Shown here: piece after piece, positions 37,497 to 49,381 of the stretch
How the letters are laid out: each line of letters opens with the position of its first letter
Position numbering within the stretch: position 1 is the first letter of the stretch
Assembly (NCBI GenBank): GCA_003952965.2
Contig: CM025856.1
Coordinates: forward strand, 13,162,386-13,226,385
DNA from: Morella rubra
Lineage: Eukaryota > Streptophyta > Magnoliopsida > Fagales > Myricaceae
DNA length: 64,000 nt
Direction: 5' to 3'
The notes under the pieces: generated by a model
The model's database searches: none
Seen by the model: the letters and a program-made list of their open reading frames with translations, nothing else
Told to the model about the DNA's origin: nothing
Program-made: the position numbers and the translations under genes

Positions 37497-38804
37497 TCAA
37501 GGGACAGCACAAACACCAATGGCTTTCCTGAGAAACTCAAACCTGAGTCCATCCAATGGTTTGGTGAAGATATCTGCCAATTGATTTTCGGTAGAAATGT
37601 GTTCTAAGGAAATAGTCCGAGATTCCACAAGATCACGAATGAAGTGATGACGAATGTCGATATGCTTGGTTCGAGAGTGCTGAACAGGATTCTTAGATAT
37701 GTTTATCGCACTAGTGTTGTCACAGAACACTGTCATGCAATCTTGTTCTATACCATAGTCCTTAAGCATCTGTTTCATCCAAATCAATTGAGTACAACAA
37801 CTACCTGCGGCAATATATTCAGCTTCGGCAGTAGATAAAGAAATTGAGTTTTGTTTCTTACTCATCCAAGCGACTAGACAGGTTCCTATGTAAAAACATC
37901 CACCAGAGGTGCTTTTTCTATCATCAGCGTTACCAGCCCAGTCAGCATCAGAATAACCGGCTAAGTCTATATTAGTGTCCCTGGAATACCAAATTCCATA
38001 ATCTACAGTACCATTAACATAACGAATGATACGTTTGACAGCACTCAAGTGGGATTCTTTAGGATTAGCCTGAAATCTAGCACAAACCCCCACACTAAAA
38101 GAAATATCAGGACGACTAGCAGTTAAATAGAGAAGACTACCTATCATGCTTCTATAGAGAGTTTGATCAACGCTTTTCTCAGAAGAATCTGATGCTATCT
38201 TCACACTTGTGCTCATGGGAGTCCGGGTATGTTTCTTGCTATCCAATCCAAAACGCTTGACGAGATTCTTGGCATACTTTGATTGGGTTATAAATAACCC
38301 ATCACTAAGTTGTTTAACCTGCAAACCAAGAAAGTAAGTTAGTTCACCGACCATACTCATTTCAAATTCACTTTGCATAGCTTCAGCAAATTTATGGGCA
38401 AGATTATCAACAGTAGCACCGAAGACTATGTCATCAACATAGATTTGAGCTACAGTGATATCTGTGTCAATGTTCTTGACAAATAGTGTTCGGTCAACTC
38501 CTCCTCTCGAGAAACCATGATCTAGAAGATAAGTCGTCAACCGATCATACCAAGCTCGAGGTGCTTGTTTAAGGCCATAAAGAGCTTTCTTCAAGCGATA
38601 CACATGATCGGGAAATTTTGGATCGACAAACCCCTTGGGTTGTTCAACATATGCCTCTTCTTGAAGAACACCATTCAAGAAGGCACTCTTGACATCCATC
38701 TGATATAACTTAAAATTCATGAAGCAAGAGATAGCAAGTAAAATACGTATTGACTCTAATCGAGCAACTGGAGCAAAGGTTTCATCGAAATCAATACCTT
38801 CCAC
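37497..38804 (-). CDS. Sirevirus reverse transcriptase and RNase H (435 codons open)
   Basis: Continuous frame from RT ([59 protein letters not shown] catalytic box) to RNase H ([51 protein letters not shown]) and the C-terminal [14 protein letters not shown]. It copies element RNA into cDNA. The catalytic residues visible here are intact. The 5' continuation lies in another frame at 38825-39082 (RNDVWYLVPRPTD, GTKWIFKNK), so one frame change near 38815 interrupts it. Confidence 0.93.
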   Translation of the reverse strand: MEGIDFDETFAPVARLESIRILLAISCFMNFKLYQMDVKSAFLNGVLQEEAYVEQPKGFVDPKFPDHVYRLKKALYGLKQAPRAWYDRLTTYLLDHGFSRGGVDRTLFVKNIDTDITVAQIYVDDIVFGATVDNLAHKFAEAMQSEFEMSMVGELTYFLGLQVKQLSDGLFITQSKYAKNLVKRFGLDSKKHTRTPMSTSVKIASDSSEKSVDQTLYRSMIGSLLYLTASRPDISFSVGVCARFQANPKESHLSAVKRIIRYVNGTVDYGIWYSRDTNIDLAGYSDADWAGNADDRKSTSGGCFYIGTCLVAWMSKKQNSISLSTAEAEYIAAGSCCTQLIWMKQMLKDYGIEQDCMTVFCDNTSAINISKNPVQHSRTKHIDIRHHFIRDLVESRTISLEHISTENQLADIFTKPLDGLRFEFLRKAIGVCAVP

Positions 38805-38824
38805 TTGTGTATATCCTTGAGCAA

Positions 38825-39962
38825 CTAACCTTGCCTTGTTGCGGTGATGGTACCATTCTCATCTGTCTTGTTTTTGAAGATCCACTTGGTACCGATAACA
38901 TTTGTATCTGTAGGTCTAGGAACTAAATACCACACATCATTTCGAACAAATTGATTTAATTCCTCATGCATAGCATTAATCCAAAAATCATCTTGAAGAG
39001 CTTCTTCAACTTTCTTAGGTTCAATTTGAGAAACATAGCTAGTGTAAGTCAAATTACTTAACACTTTTCTTCTCAATCTCATTCCCTCATTGAGATCACC
39101 AATTATGTTTTCTTTAGGGTGATTTAACTTAACCCTAGAAGATGGTTCCTTGCTAGTATGAACTTCAGAATCAGAGACTACATCAGTGTCTCCTGTAGAA
39201 TCACATGCATTTTCAACAGATGTATGTTCTTCATATTGTTATCTTTAGACTCAACTGAAGCATCATCCACCACAACATTTATGGACTCCATAACAGTAAA
39301 AGTACGAGTATTATACACACGAAGGGCTCTACTGTTTGAAGAGTAACCTAAGAAAATTCCTTTGTCACTCTTTGTATCAAATTTAGCAGTGTTTTCTCTA
39401 TCCCGAAGAATATAACAAGTACTGCCAAAAACTTTGAAATATTTAACGGTAGGTTTCTTACCTTTCCACAATTCATATGGAGTCTTGTTCATACCTGGTC
39501 TGAGGTAGACACGATTGATAATGTGACAAGCAGTGTTGATTGCTTCACCCCAAAAATGAAGAGCTACCTTCTTGTTGTGAATCATCGCTCGAGACATTTC
39601 CTGAAGGACACGATTCTTTCGTTCTACAACTCCATTCTGTTGAGGTGTGATTGGAGCAGAAAACTCTTGATGTATACCTGCATTTGCACAAAAATCAAGA
39701 AGTTAGAATTTTCAAATTCCTTACCATGATCACTCCTGATTCTGATAATGGAATTACCCTTTTCATTCATTAGTCTTTTAAATAAGATTTCAGCTCGTTC
39801 AAAAGCATCAGACTTCTCTCTTAGAAGATCCACCCAAGTGAATCTTGAGAAGTCATCCACCACCACCACCATGATGTACTTTTTACCACCTAGACTTTCA
39901 GTTCTAGATGGTCCCATGAGATCCATATGTAATAATTCCAGAGGTCTCTTAGTCATAATCAC
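38825..39962 (-). pseudogene. Sirevirus integrase, broken
   Basis: Three frames carry the integrase. 39624-39962 has LLHMDLMGPSRTESLGGKKY, VVDDFSRFTWVDLL and IRSDHGKEFEN, which include the first two catalytic aspartates. 39178-39597 follows with HFWGEAINTACHIINRVYLR and the GKFxV-type C-terminal region (VFGSTCYILRDRE). 38825-39082 is the link to RT. Frame changes near 39610-39680 and 39100 interrupt it. Conserved residues continue across the breaks. Confidence 0.88.
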
Positions 39963-40509
39963 TAGTTCTTTTATGAACTGATTTTATTTGTTTACCAAGT
40001 TGACACGGTCCACACACTCGATTTTTAACATTATCTAGTTTGGGCAATCCTATAACTAGTTCTTTCCTAGAGATTTTAGACAAATCTCTGTAATTCACAT
40101 GTCCGAGTCTTTGATGCCATAAATCAGATTCATCAATGTTGGCACTACTACATTTCAATTCAGTATGTGGACTAATACCATAGCAGTTATCAGACGTGCG
40201 AGTACCTTGCACAACACATTCACCATCAGAATCAAATACAGAGCAAGAATTCTTACCAAAGCGGACTTCAAATCCAGAATCACAAATTTGACTAATACTC
40301 AGCAAATTTGCCTTCAATCCAGCAACAAACAAAACATTTTTGAAAGGAGGCATACCTTCAACTTCAACTGTACCTTTTCCAAGTATTGGTGCTTTACCAC
40401 CATCACCAAATGTCACAGATCCAGCCTTGTGATCTTTAAGTGTTGTGAACAAGGATTTGTCACCACACATATGCCTGGAACAGGCACTATCCAAATACCA
40501 CAACGACAA
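39949..40509 (-). pseudogene. Sirevirus protease and pre-integrase region, altered active site
   Basis: Starts with the aspartic protease region WYLDSACSRHMCGD. Retropepsins use D-S/T-G; here the glycine is alanine (DSA), which should impair the enzyme. Continues with the GAG pre-integrase HH-CC zinc motif (LWHQRLGHVNYRDL, CGPCQLGKQ). The frame stops at 39949 where integrase continues in another frame. Confidence 0.88.
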
Positions 40510-40526
40510 ACATCGAGATTTAAAAG

Positions 40527-41171
40527 CTACAACGAATTAAAACAATTTACCTCATCTTTCTTGATCCAAACTTTTTCTTGAACATGTGATTGTTTTGAAA
40601 ATTGCTGAAATTTTTTGTTTAATAACATTGTTTGCTCAGTTAAAATTTTAACTTGATAAGCTAAATTCTCATGACTGTCATTAGACGAAGATTGATTCAA
40701 AGGTTTCTCTTGTCTGTGCAATTTAAAACATCTTGGTCTAATGTGACCAACTTTTCCACAAAAATGACATGTAGGAACAAATTTTTGTGGTGTGTAATTC
40801 CTAGCATTTTTCTTTTGTGACCTAGAATCAGTAAATTTAGAAACAATTTGTTTACCTTTGCTTACCTGTGGAGCTGATCTATTCACTTTGGAAATTTTTC
40901 CAAGTATAGATGCTGGAACAAATGTCGTCTTTGAAGTTGAAGCACCCTGAGACTCAGTGTAGCCAAGACCTTTCCTATTTCCAGATGGAAGTCCAAGACT
41001 TAATATGTGATCAAGCTTCTTTGTTCCACTGGAAAATTGTTGAAGTTGTGTATTGGACTTGTCGAGAGCACACTTCAGTATTTTTACTTCAGCCTCAAGT
41101 TCCACATTTCTTGCACTGACTTCTTCAAACTTACTCATAAGTTCATCTTTTTCACTTTGCACTTCATGCAT
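40527..41171 (-). pseudogene. Sirevirus gag, second part (coiled coil, second zinc knuckle)
   Basis: 214 codons. The N-terminal third is rich in E, K, L and S with heptad-like spacing (KDELMSKFEEVSARNVELEA), suggesting a coiled coil. A zinc knuckle CHFCGKVGHIRPRCFKLH follows. It continues the gag frame at 41205 after one frame change near 41190. Confidence 0.82.
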
Positions 41172-41204
41172 TTTCTTGAGAAAAGATTTTTGTCTTTTGA
41201 AGCT

Positions 41205-42370
41205 TCAGACTTTCCTCAAACAATTTATTATAAGCTTCTTGAAGACTTTCTTCAATATTGCCATCAATGTCTGAATCTCAAAATCATCATCAATTTCCTG
41301 CAAAACAAAACCATCAGTACTAGCTGCAAAAGCCATGAAATTTACTTGTTCATCTTCGGAAGAATTCTCATCATCACTACTGCTTTTTGACTCATCATCA
41401 CTCAATGAAGCATTCATAGCTTTTCCTTTTGACTTGAGGTATGTTGGACATTCTGACCTGACATGACCAAAACCTTGACATTCAAAGCACTTCAGTTTTT
41501 TACTCTTGGAATCATTCGACATGTGTTTGTCCTTTTTGTCCTTTCTGAATCCACTTGAGCTACCCTGATTCTTTTCAGAATTTCTGTTGAACGATCGCTG
41601 ACCAGTTCTTGGTTTCAAGAATTTCTTGAATTGTTTGACAAACATAGCCAATTGTGCATCATCAAGAACTTCTTCATCTGAATCAACAGAGATCTCTTCT
41701 TTGACTGATCTCAAAGCAATGGACTTGTTCTTCTTAGGTTGAGGCAATGATACTTCATAAGTCTGCAAAGAACCTACCAATTCTTCAATCTTTACAGTGT
41801 CGAGATCCTTACTTTCCTCAATTGCAGTGACTTTGGATCTGAATCTTTCAGGTAGAGATCTCATTACTTTCCTGACTACTCGATGTTCTGGAATCTTTTC
41901 TCCCAGATTATAGCTTGAATTAACTATATCATTCAGCTTAGCATAGAATTCATCAAATGTTTCGTCTTCTTTCATTCGAATCTCTTCAAACTTTGTGGTC
42001 AACATTTGAAGTTTTGAATTCTTTACTGTCTTGGTTCCCTCATGAGTAGTTTCCAGAATATCCCAGGCTGCCTTAGATGTTTCACACATAGATATACGTT
42101 TAAATTCATCAGCAGACACAGCCATAAAAATAGAATGTAAACCTTTACTATTCCAATTACATTCATTGATTTCATTGATAGTCCAAGTACTAATATCTTT
42201 AGGTGTTTTAACACCTTCAACCTCAGATATGGGTGAAGACCACCCTTTAACACAAGATCTCCAGACACGTTCATCAAGGGATTTTAGAAAGGCTCTCATG
42301 CGAACTTTCCAGTAGCATAATTGCTTCCATCAAAATATGGAGGCACGGACAATGACTGACTTTTGTCCAT
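41205..42370 (-). pseudogene. Sirevirus gag, N-terminal part
   Basis: The likely start ATG is at 42370, reading MDKSQSLSVPPYFDGSNY. A one-base loss near 42315 shifts the frame, and the long open part runs 42299-41205 (364 codons). It contains the retrotransposon gag (UBN2) fold (KAAWDILETTHEGTKTVK, FYAKLNDIVNSSYNLGE, RSLPERFRSKVTAIEE) and the first zinc knuckle CFECQGFGHVRSEC, followed by an acidic serine tract. It would form the virus-like particle shell. Confidence 0.87.
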
Positions 42371-42398
42371 CTAGACTAAGGGTCAAGGACCGAGTTTA

Positions 42399-42411
42399 GG
42401 CTCTGATACCA
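42399..42411 (-). other. primer-binding site, initiator tRNA-Met
   Basis: The minus strand reads TGGTATCAGAGCC, two bases inside the 5' LTR. Confidence 0.93.
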
Positions 42412-42413
42412 AT

Positions 42414-43401
42414 TGAAAAACCTAGTTTAGACCCTAACTTCACCTAGAGGGGGGTGAATAGGTGAAATCTGTAAATTAACTAATCAATATCAATTTTAAA
42501 AACAAGTTCTAAAATTGATCAGTCTAGATATATCAATCAACCAACACAATCATCAAATCAATAAATAAACTTGTAAAGAAATTAATCAAACGCATAAAGA
42601 GACAAGAGATTTGATGACGAAGTGGAAAACCTTTGAAAAACCATTCAAAGGAAAAACCACTCCGGGCTAGCAGCCACCTGAAATCCACTAAGAAGAAATC
42701 CTTACAACAGTGATTCAGACACGGGCAACCCAGTTGCTTGACTCTGACAACCCTGATGTAATAATCCAAGCACCCCTGCTCAGATCTGCTCCAAGCAGCA
42801 ATCACCTCAACCCTTGAGGTTCTTCTTAAGGATCTTCACGAACACCCTTGTTCTTCAACTGGCCTTCAACACTATGAAGGGACAAAGTAGTATAAAGGAA
42901 GAGTAGAGAGAAATTCAATATCTTGAAGCACTAATTTTCTAGGGTTTTTCTCTCAAGGAAGGGGCACAAAAACACTCTAAGGATGCATATATATCACGTT
43001 TCGGCCTCTCACGAACCCTAGTAGGGTTTCAAAATCATCCACAAGGAAATCCCAAAAATCTAGCAATTTTTGAAATTCGCCGGAAGTCGCTCGAGCGGTC
43101 GAGCGCTCGTCGAACGTGATGTCTCTGTATGAAAAATCCTTAACGCTCGACGCGTTAGTCGAACGTGATGTCTCTGTATGAAAATTTTTAAGGACGTTCG
43201 AGCGGTCGAGCGTTAGTCGACGTGATGTCTCTGTATGAAACTATCAGGGACGCTCGAGCATTTGTTGAACGCTAGTCGAACGCGAAGAAGACTTTCGAAA
43301 GACCATGACTCTAACTCTTGAACAAATGTGTATACCAAAAATACAACTCGATCAAGACATATTTTGACACGGAATGATGCCAAAACAACAAAAACCTAAC
43401 A
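42414..43401 (-). repeat. 5' LTR of Sirevirus
   Basis: 988 bp, TGAAAAACC to CCTAACA, followed by the GAATC target duplication. The same palindromic CTCGAGC / GTCTCTGTA units as in the 3' LTR lie at 43085-43290. Confidence 0.93.
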
Positions 43402-43406
43402 GAATC

Positions 43407-43858
43407 AAAATGATTGGATGTTCTTGCTACCACGACAGCTCTTACATGATTAATCTAGCTAGTGGTACTTATATATTGACTGGATGATCATCTGCAAGAG
43501 CATTATATCCTGGCAATGTCGATCTGGAGCGTACGTAGCATGCTTCATGACTAGCTTACTCCATTTGGCACAGATTCTCGAAACCCCCTCTCATGCACAT
43601 CGCTAGAATCAATGGAGTTCATATCCTAAAGACATAGCATTAATGTCAACTTTTTGAGTTGAAACTTGACATCGATCATTAAGGACCTAAAATTGACGCA
43701 GTTGCTTTATAAATTGAACGACCTTGTTGCAGGCGGAAACATAAAAAATGATACACAACTTACTCAACCAAAGAAGAAATTCCTGAGTAATATTGATATC
43801 TCGGTACCTACCCATCGCAGTTAATTAATTATAAAAAATGACAAGGTAATATAACTAT
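43407..43858. other. host sequence resuming after the Sirevirus
   Basis: Original upstream flank of the GLR gene displaced by the insertion. No gene or clear regulatory motif recognised. Confidence 0.4.
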
Positions 43859-45230
43859 CACTTCAACAAATTCCACTTCTTGGGATGCCAAAAAAATTGT
43901 CCCAAAAAGTCCTCTTTGGGGACGGATTATAAATTCCATCCCAAAAAAAATAGAAAATGTTATTTTTGGGACGGAAATTCAAACTGTCCCAAAAGCATAT
44001 TTCTTGTGACGGATTTTTTTTTGGGGATTGAAATGTAGCATCGCAAAATAATTGACTGGGTTTTTGGGATGGAATTTTCCAGTCCAAAAATATTTTTTTT
44101 GAGATAAACTCGTTTGTTAAAGTCGTTCCGTTTGATCCTTAAAACATCCGTTCGAATTATACGTACATGCTCTTGCAAGCGTTTGAACAAAAAATTACGT
44201 TTTAACAGCCATCTCCAAAAACGTTTGAATGACGATAAACACTTATGAACGAATGTGGAAATCTCAGTATCCAAATCCACAATGTTCATTCTTAACTAAC
44301 ATGTTCAAACTTTTCGGATGCCGGCTCCCGTCCAGAAAAACTGTATCCCTTCGAACCCAGTGTTTTCACCTACCACAATAAATGCACATCCCGTCATCAT
44401 AAATTTTAGTATTTTTTAATTCCGTTCGAATGTTATTAATAACCCGTTCTAACGAATAATGAACGTTGGGAATACGAAATCGATAGATATTAAACAGCTT
44501 CTAACTTTTTAAAATGCTCGTTCGAACATTCATCGAATTATAACACACTCCCGAGCCTCTCATTTTCTCACATTTTTGCAAACTCACCAAAATTTTCTCA
44601 ATCTCGCATTTTCACGTTTCCTTCGTGCAACTCATATTTCCTAGCCTCTACACACTACAAGTAAGTTTTTTAACGCATTTTAATCCATGCAACTTTTTTT
44701 ATGATTTTTTTTTCATAGATTTGGTTTTTGTGCATTTTGATTTGAAAATGCTATGAATCTTCAAAAATGAGTACATGTTATTCAATGTAAACGTTTTCAG
44801 TTAGTTTAGGATTGTTTAAGAATGATTTGGTATGTAAAAATGTCATTTTTTTTTAAATTTGGAAATGGCCGAGTCAACTCGGCGAGTTTCATTTTCATGT
44901 TATAGTGTTTGAACGATAATAATTTTTGTCATTTGAACGTCAGATATGAAATGCACCATTTTAACCATGCATATAATTGTTGGCTAAAACAGTGCGTTTA
45001 AGTATTATCTTTGGAGCCGTAGTGCGTTTGATGTGTAGGCCCTCCGTTCGATGTTTTAATTCTTTCCGTTAGAGTTTTTAATACTTTCCGTTCGATGATT
45101 TAATATATTTTGTTGTAAGTTTTAATACGTTCCGTTCGAACATTTATTTTCTATCCGTTTGATGTTTGATGTTGAATGTTGGAACATTTTACTATGTTCA
45201 AATGATTTCTAACTGTTTGAACTTGTTATT
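43859..45230 (+). mobile_element. CACTA-like transposon end with CCGTTCGA subterminal repeats
   Basis: Starts CACTTCAACAAATTCC, a variant of the CACTACAAGAAA-type end of plant CACTA elements, followed by repeated GTCCCAAA/GGGACGGA motifs in both orientations. From 44120 to 45180 the octamer CCGTTCGA and near variants (CCGTTTGA, CGTTCGAA) recur at least eight times, like transposase-binding subterminal repeats. No transposase domain was found. The right end was not located, so the extent is approximate. Confidence 0.5.
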
Positions 45231-45427
45231 ATCCGTTCTAACTAGCAAGTGCACTTGCTAGCGCAATGGTCTGCTCGTTCTCATGTGTCGGGCTACAAGG
45301 ACTCTAATTGTATTCCATTGCATATATTGTTCTCTGACTTTAACAGTCCCTTCACGTAGTTTTTTTTATAATTTCAATGAAATGTTTACTAAGAAAAAAA
45401 AGTGGTATTTGTGGTTTCTAATTACCG

Positions 45428-45640
45428 TGTTGGTCTATTGGTCTAGGTCTAGAACTTGAGGGTTTGTTCCTTTCAAAGTCTTAGAGTCAAAACTCTCAGG
45501 TGCTACTAATCCTTTGGGGCCACCCTAGGATTTGTGGCCTAATAATTACCAGTTTGTATGAGACGTGGAGACTGCACCAAGTCTAAGAATTAGTCAAAAC
45601 GAAGCTCTGGATACACTCTTCATCCAAAAATAAAAAAAGA
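45428..45640 (+). mobile_element. tRNA-derived SINE-like element, copy 2
   Basis: Shares with 26050-26250 the start (TTGGTCTATTGGTCTAGG), the GTCTTAGAGTCAAAACTC B-box region, GTTTGTATGAGACGTGG, GACTGCACCAA, GAATTAGTCA and the CATCCAAAAATAAAAAAA tail. More complete in the middle than copy 1. Confidence 0.65.
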
Positions 45641-46261
45641 ATAGCTAGGTCTTCTGGGATACAATCAAGTACATAAATCTAAAGAATATATACAACTTCG
45701 GTGAAACTTTAAAATAAGTTAGATAGTTTAAAAGAGATAGATTTTACTATTATTTAAATTATATTTTTTAAATTTTCTCCTCACATGAGGGTCACTCTCT
45801 TTTAATTAGTAGGTCAAATATGTGTAATATTTAATTAAAATTAAAGTGCTGAGTGCAGTCAAGTCTCGAATTCAAAACCTCACTCTAATATACTATGTGA
45901 AACTATTATCTATCCCAAAAACTTGAGTTAACAAGAAAAGCTAAATTTTATTATTTAAATTATATTTTCTAACAATTAGTACGTACAAACTTACGCTTTT
46001 GTTGCTATCCCTCCTAATTTAGAAATTAGTATATTCAAACTTTTTCTCAATATGTCTATACCATCCCACGAGTTCATTGGTGGATACCTAGGAATTAGTT
46101 TAATATCTGAAGTCTTAATTACAAACCACTAATTCATCTACACCTGAAGAAAACCTTAAACATTACAAAATATGGATTAGGATGATTCTTTAGAAGACTA
46201 ACCTCCCACTCAAAACATTTTTCTGCACGAGGAAGAATGTCCAAAAGAAAGTAAAATAATT
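45641..46261. other. intergenic, no gene recognised
   Basis: AT-rich and without supported coding sequence. Confidence 0.4.
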
Positions 46262-46540
46262 AGGAAAATTATCACTTTTTACCCCAAGTTTTGAGGTCAA
46301 TGTCATTTAAGGGTCTGAACTATCAAAATTCATCAATTTGATTCCTCCAAGATTGATAGGATCCGATTATTAAGATTGTCCCATGTTACCTTTTTTCTGG
46401 TGCATTTTAACCGTATAATTTTGTTAAAGGGTGCAAAGTGATGAATTTTGATAGTTCAAGTACACAATGTGAGGAAATTAAATCTTTATATTACATCGCC
46501 CTCATGATAGTTTGCAAGTGAAATTGAAGTTTTCCAAAAG
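46262..46540. mobile_element. short fold-back element, different family
   Basis: The arms include CTGAACTATCAAAATTCATC (about 46315) and its inverted copy GATGAATTTTGATAGTTCAA (about 46440). The outer ends are GAAAATTATCACTTTTTACC and, inverted, GGAAAACTTCAATTTCACTT. Non-coding. Confidence 0.5.
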
Positions 46541-46579
46541 AATTAAAAAGATACACCCAAACACATGCTTTTATGCAAT

Positions 46580-49020
46580 TGCACACGTACCACACAAAAT
46601 TCAAAAACCATAAACAATGCTGGACAACGTACCATAAGCAACTTGAGTGTTTGGTTATAGCCTTCACCGCTAGCTAAGAAAAAAAGGGAAAATTACAAAA
46701 ACCTCTCACTCTTTTTCAATTATACCCTAAATTATAACTTGTTGCAACTCATCTTTAAACTATGTCTTTGTTGCGATTTCATCCCCCAGTCGATTTGGGG
46801 TGTAAATTTGAACGGAATCTATCACAATCTCTCAATTAAGTAACAACTAGGCTTTTTATGTTGGTTTAGTTTTCCCCAAGGCCTGGATATCCGACAGGCA
46901 TTGTGTAACACCTTGGACCCCAATTACAAACAAAACACTCGATAATTCTAAGCCTTCTCTTAGCTACCCACCCAGGCCCCATCTAACATGACTTTCAGCA
47001 TGCTCCTAAATATTATCTGAAAGAAAGAACAGATAAGAGGTGAGTTCGACAACTCATAAACAAAATCATTATGCTAGGTGCACTTTAGGAGCCACATTTA
47101 AGAAGTAAAAATCAATAAGAAGTGTAAATCTCAATCCAAATGACAATATAACTATAACTATAAAACAACTTTTATCTTTCATAATAATACTATAGAAAAT
47201 CCCTTTGGCAATAACTGTGGGTCACGTTTATCCCCGTGACAGGGTTGTGCAGTTGCTGCTTAGTTTGGGTATCAAACAAAGTAAACAATACTATGGGGTA
47301 GAATTCTTAATAAGGCTTGGTCATGTCTAGGTGTGCACTTGGAAATAACATACAAAATAAATCACTTTGTTTCCAGAATGGGTGCACTCAATAAGTTGCA
47401 ATTGGTATCAATGCACTATCTCTGTAAACTTTGGGCCTCAAGGTTTGAAAATACATTACATATCATACTATAAACATCACTTTTAATTTTGCACTTTTCT
47501 ATTTTTTCATGTAACATAATGCACAATCTTAAATAACAATAAACATAAAAATTTTGATTAAACATTGAAAACATAATGTAATATCATTGAATATAAAATA
47601 TGTTCATGTTTACATATTTCATACTATAATCTCCGACAATTTTATAGTAACTTAATGCACATAAAACGAGTTTTCAATAAAACGTGCAATTATAAAAAAT
47701 CACCTTGGTCATAAAATAATAATTAAGATTAGGTTGCTATCCATTTTTAAATTTAAATATATTCTAGAAGTATTTTAAAATTCAAAACTTTAAAATATAA
47801 AGAGATAAAGATAAAACATCTCTTCTTCAAATTTATTCACTTTTAAAAAGATATCATATTCAAATCAAATAAATATTTTAAACTTAAACATTTTTGAAAT
47901 AAGTAACTTTTTTAAATAATATTTTATTAATAATAAGAAAATGCGCTACACGTTGACTACTCAAATCCTCAGTGTTCGCACTGTCTGAAGTATATATTTA
48001 GTTATAGAAGAATCCATACTTTCTTCACACGGATCTCTTAGAAAAAGAAATAATTTAAGAAGCATACATCACTGGATAACCGATGATATTCAGATGTGAC
48101 ACCGCTGGATTTGACCTGCGCTTTATCAAATCCTTTGGATGGACAGCTTGGAATTCCCAACCAAAAGAAAATAATAACTTAAGTGAAAAAAGTGTGGCTT
48201 TTACATGCAAATGGGATCAAATTAATTGTCTCCCATGTGCCTACACATTATAATAACTCAAATTGTAATGGGTTACTTATCTATGGCTTAATTGAGAGAA
48301 TAGATTTTTTTTTTTCTTCAAAATAATGCATCTTTTCAGAATTTTTCGTGGCGTTAAGCCAATCAAGTGGGATCAAATTAGGCTACATCAATCCGAGACC
48401 AATGCATATGAGTACGTTAGATTTTCTTCGTTAATATTAAAAAACTGTAATTGGATCAAAATACATTGTCAAAAGGGCAAACTACAATTTACCTCTCAAG
48501 CTACCACTCAATTATCAAAATACCCCAGTAAACTTTAACTCGTTACAACTCACTTTCAAACTATATTTCTCGTTGTGATTCCAATACCCCCCAACCCGCT
48601 GAAGCGATTATGTCAAATGATTTTTGTTCTACGTAAATGAAACGTGACCTCTTTCTTACATGAAAGACAAATTTGTCCATATCAATTCTAAGCGAGTCAT
48701 ATATATATATATATATATTTAAAAATCAGCTAAGTACATATTGTTTCTTAATAGATCTACAGATTGCGAGATGTATTATAGAAGGCTAAGAATGGCTCAA
48801 ACAAGGGCAAATTTATCTTTTCATATAAGAAGAAAGTCGTGTGCAAGTCACATGGAACGTAAACTGTTTGACATAATAGTTCTTGCATGTTGGGGGATGA
48901 AATCACGACAAGAAGCATATATAATTTGGGGAGTAAGTTGTAAAGAGTCAAAATTTATAAAGAATTTGAGAATCGAGTGGCGGTTCGAGAGAAAAATCTG
49001 TAATTATCCATATTAAAATA
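46580..49020. repeat. tandem segmental duplication, unit 1
   Basis: Ordered blocks matching 57320-58620: TATAGCCTTCACCGCTAGC (46656), AACTAGGCTTT...GGTTTA (46845), GACACCGCTGGATTT (48098), AAATCCTTTGGATGGACAGC (48127), AATTGTCTCCCATGTGC (48222), CAAGTGGGAT.AAATTA (48364), AATTGGATCAAAA (48450), then a fold-back element. Unit 1 is longer, holding extra DNA (about 46900-47950) absent from unit 2. It resumes after the Copia insertion at 56796. Confidence 0.75.
48475..49009. mobile_element. long-arm fold-back element, copy 2
   Basis: Same family as 24575-25109: left GGGCAAACTACAATTTACC, central ATTATGTCAAATGATTTTTG and its inverse, right GAATCGAGTGGCGGTTCGAG, then TGTAATTATCC. Contains a TA microsatellite near 48700-48719. 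Confidence 0.72.
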
Positions 49021-49381
49021 TCTTAAACCTAACATAAGCACTGTATAATACATAAATGATTATTCCCTGATTGATCATCTTCCATATTACAGTGTGTATA
49101 TATATATATATACATATATCAAAGTTTTGGCGCTAAAAGAAAGAACAATGGGTACAAAATGGTTGTTTGCTTGCTTGTTCTGATTGTAGGTTTACAGTGC
49201 AAATAAATTTCAAAGAATATGGGTTTAGTAAGGAAAGTTGAAGGAAGGAAAAGAAGACAAAATATGCACCAATATGAAAGACCCTCCCCTCGTACTTGTG
49301 TGACAAAATTAGACATGATTTTGGCATATCCGGACAATTTGGTTGCGTCTGGCAGAGTCATCTACAACAACTTTTAAATAA

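Larger units (their letters stand above)
32970..43401 (-). mobile_element. Sirevirus (SIRE/Maximus) Copia, 10.4 kb
   Basis: Complete insertion with perfect 5-bp target duplications GAATC (32965-32969 and 43402-43406). 5' LTR 42414-43401, primer-binding site 42399-42411, gag, protease, integrase, RT/RNase H, then 3.5 kb of extra 3' sequence, and 3' LTR 32970-33945. The large size, long coiled-coil gag with two zinc knuckles, RT type ([26 protein letters not shown]), extra 3' ORF and repeated polypurine motifs fit the SIRE/Maximus lineage. Gag, protease and integrase are broken by several frame changes, so it is not autonomous as read. It lies about 550 bp upstream of the GLR start codon, on the same strand. 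Confidence 0.94.

Noticed and set aside
48326-49016. Plus-strand open frames of 70 and 91 codons
   Set aside because: They lie in the duplicated intergenic unit and a fold-back element; the homologous segment at 57.9-58.6 kb does not keep them open.
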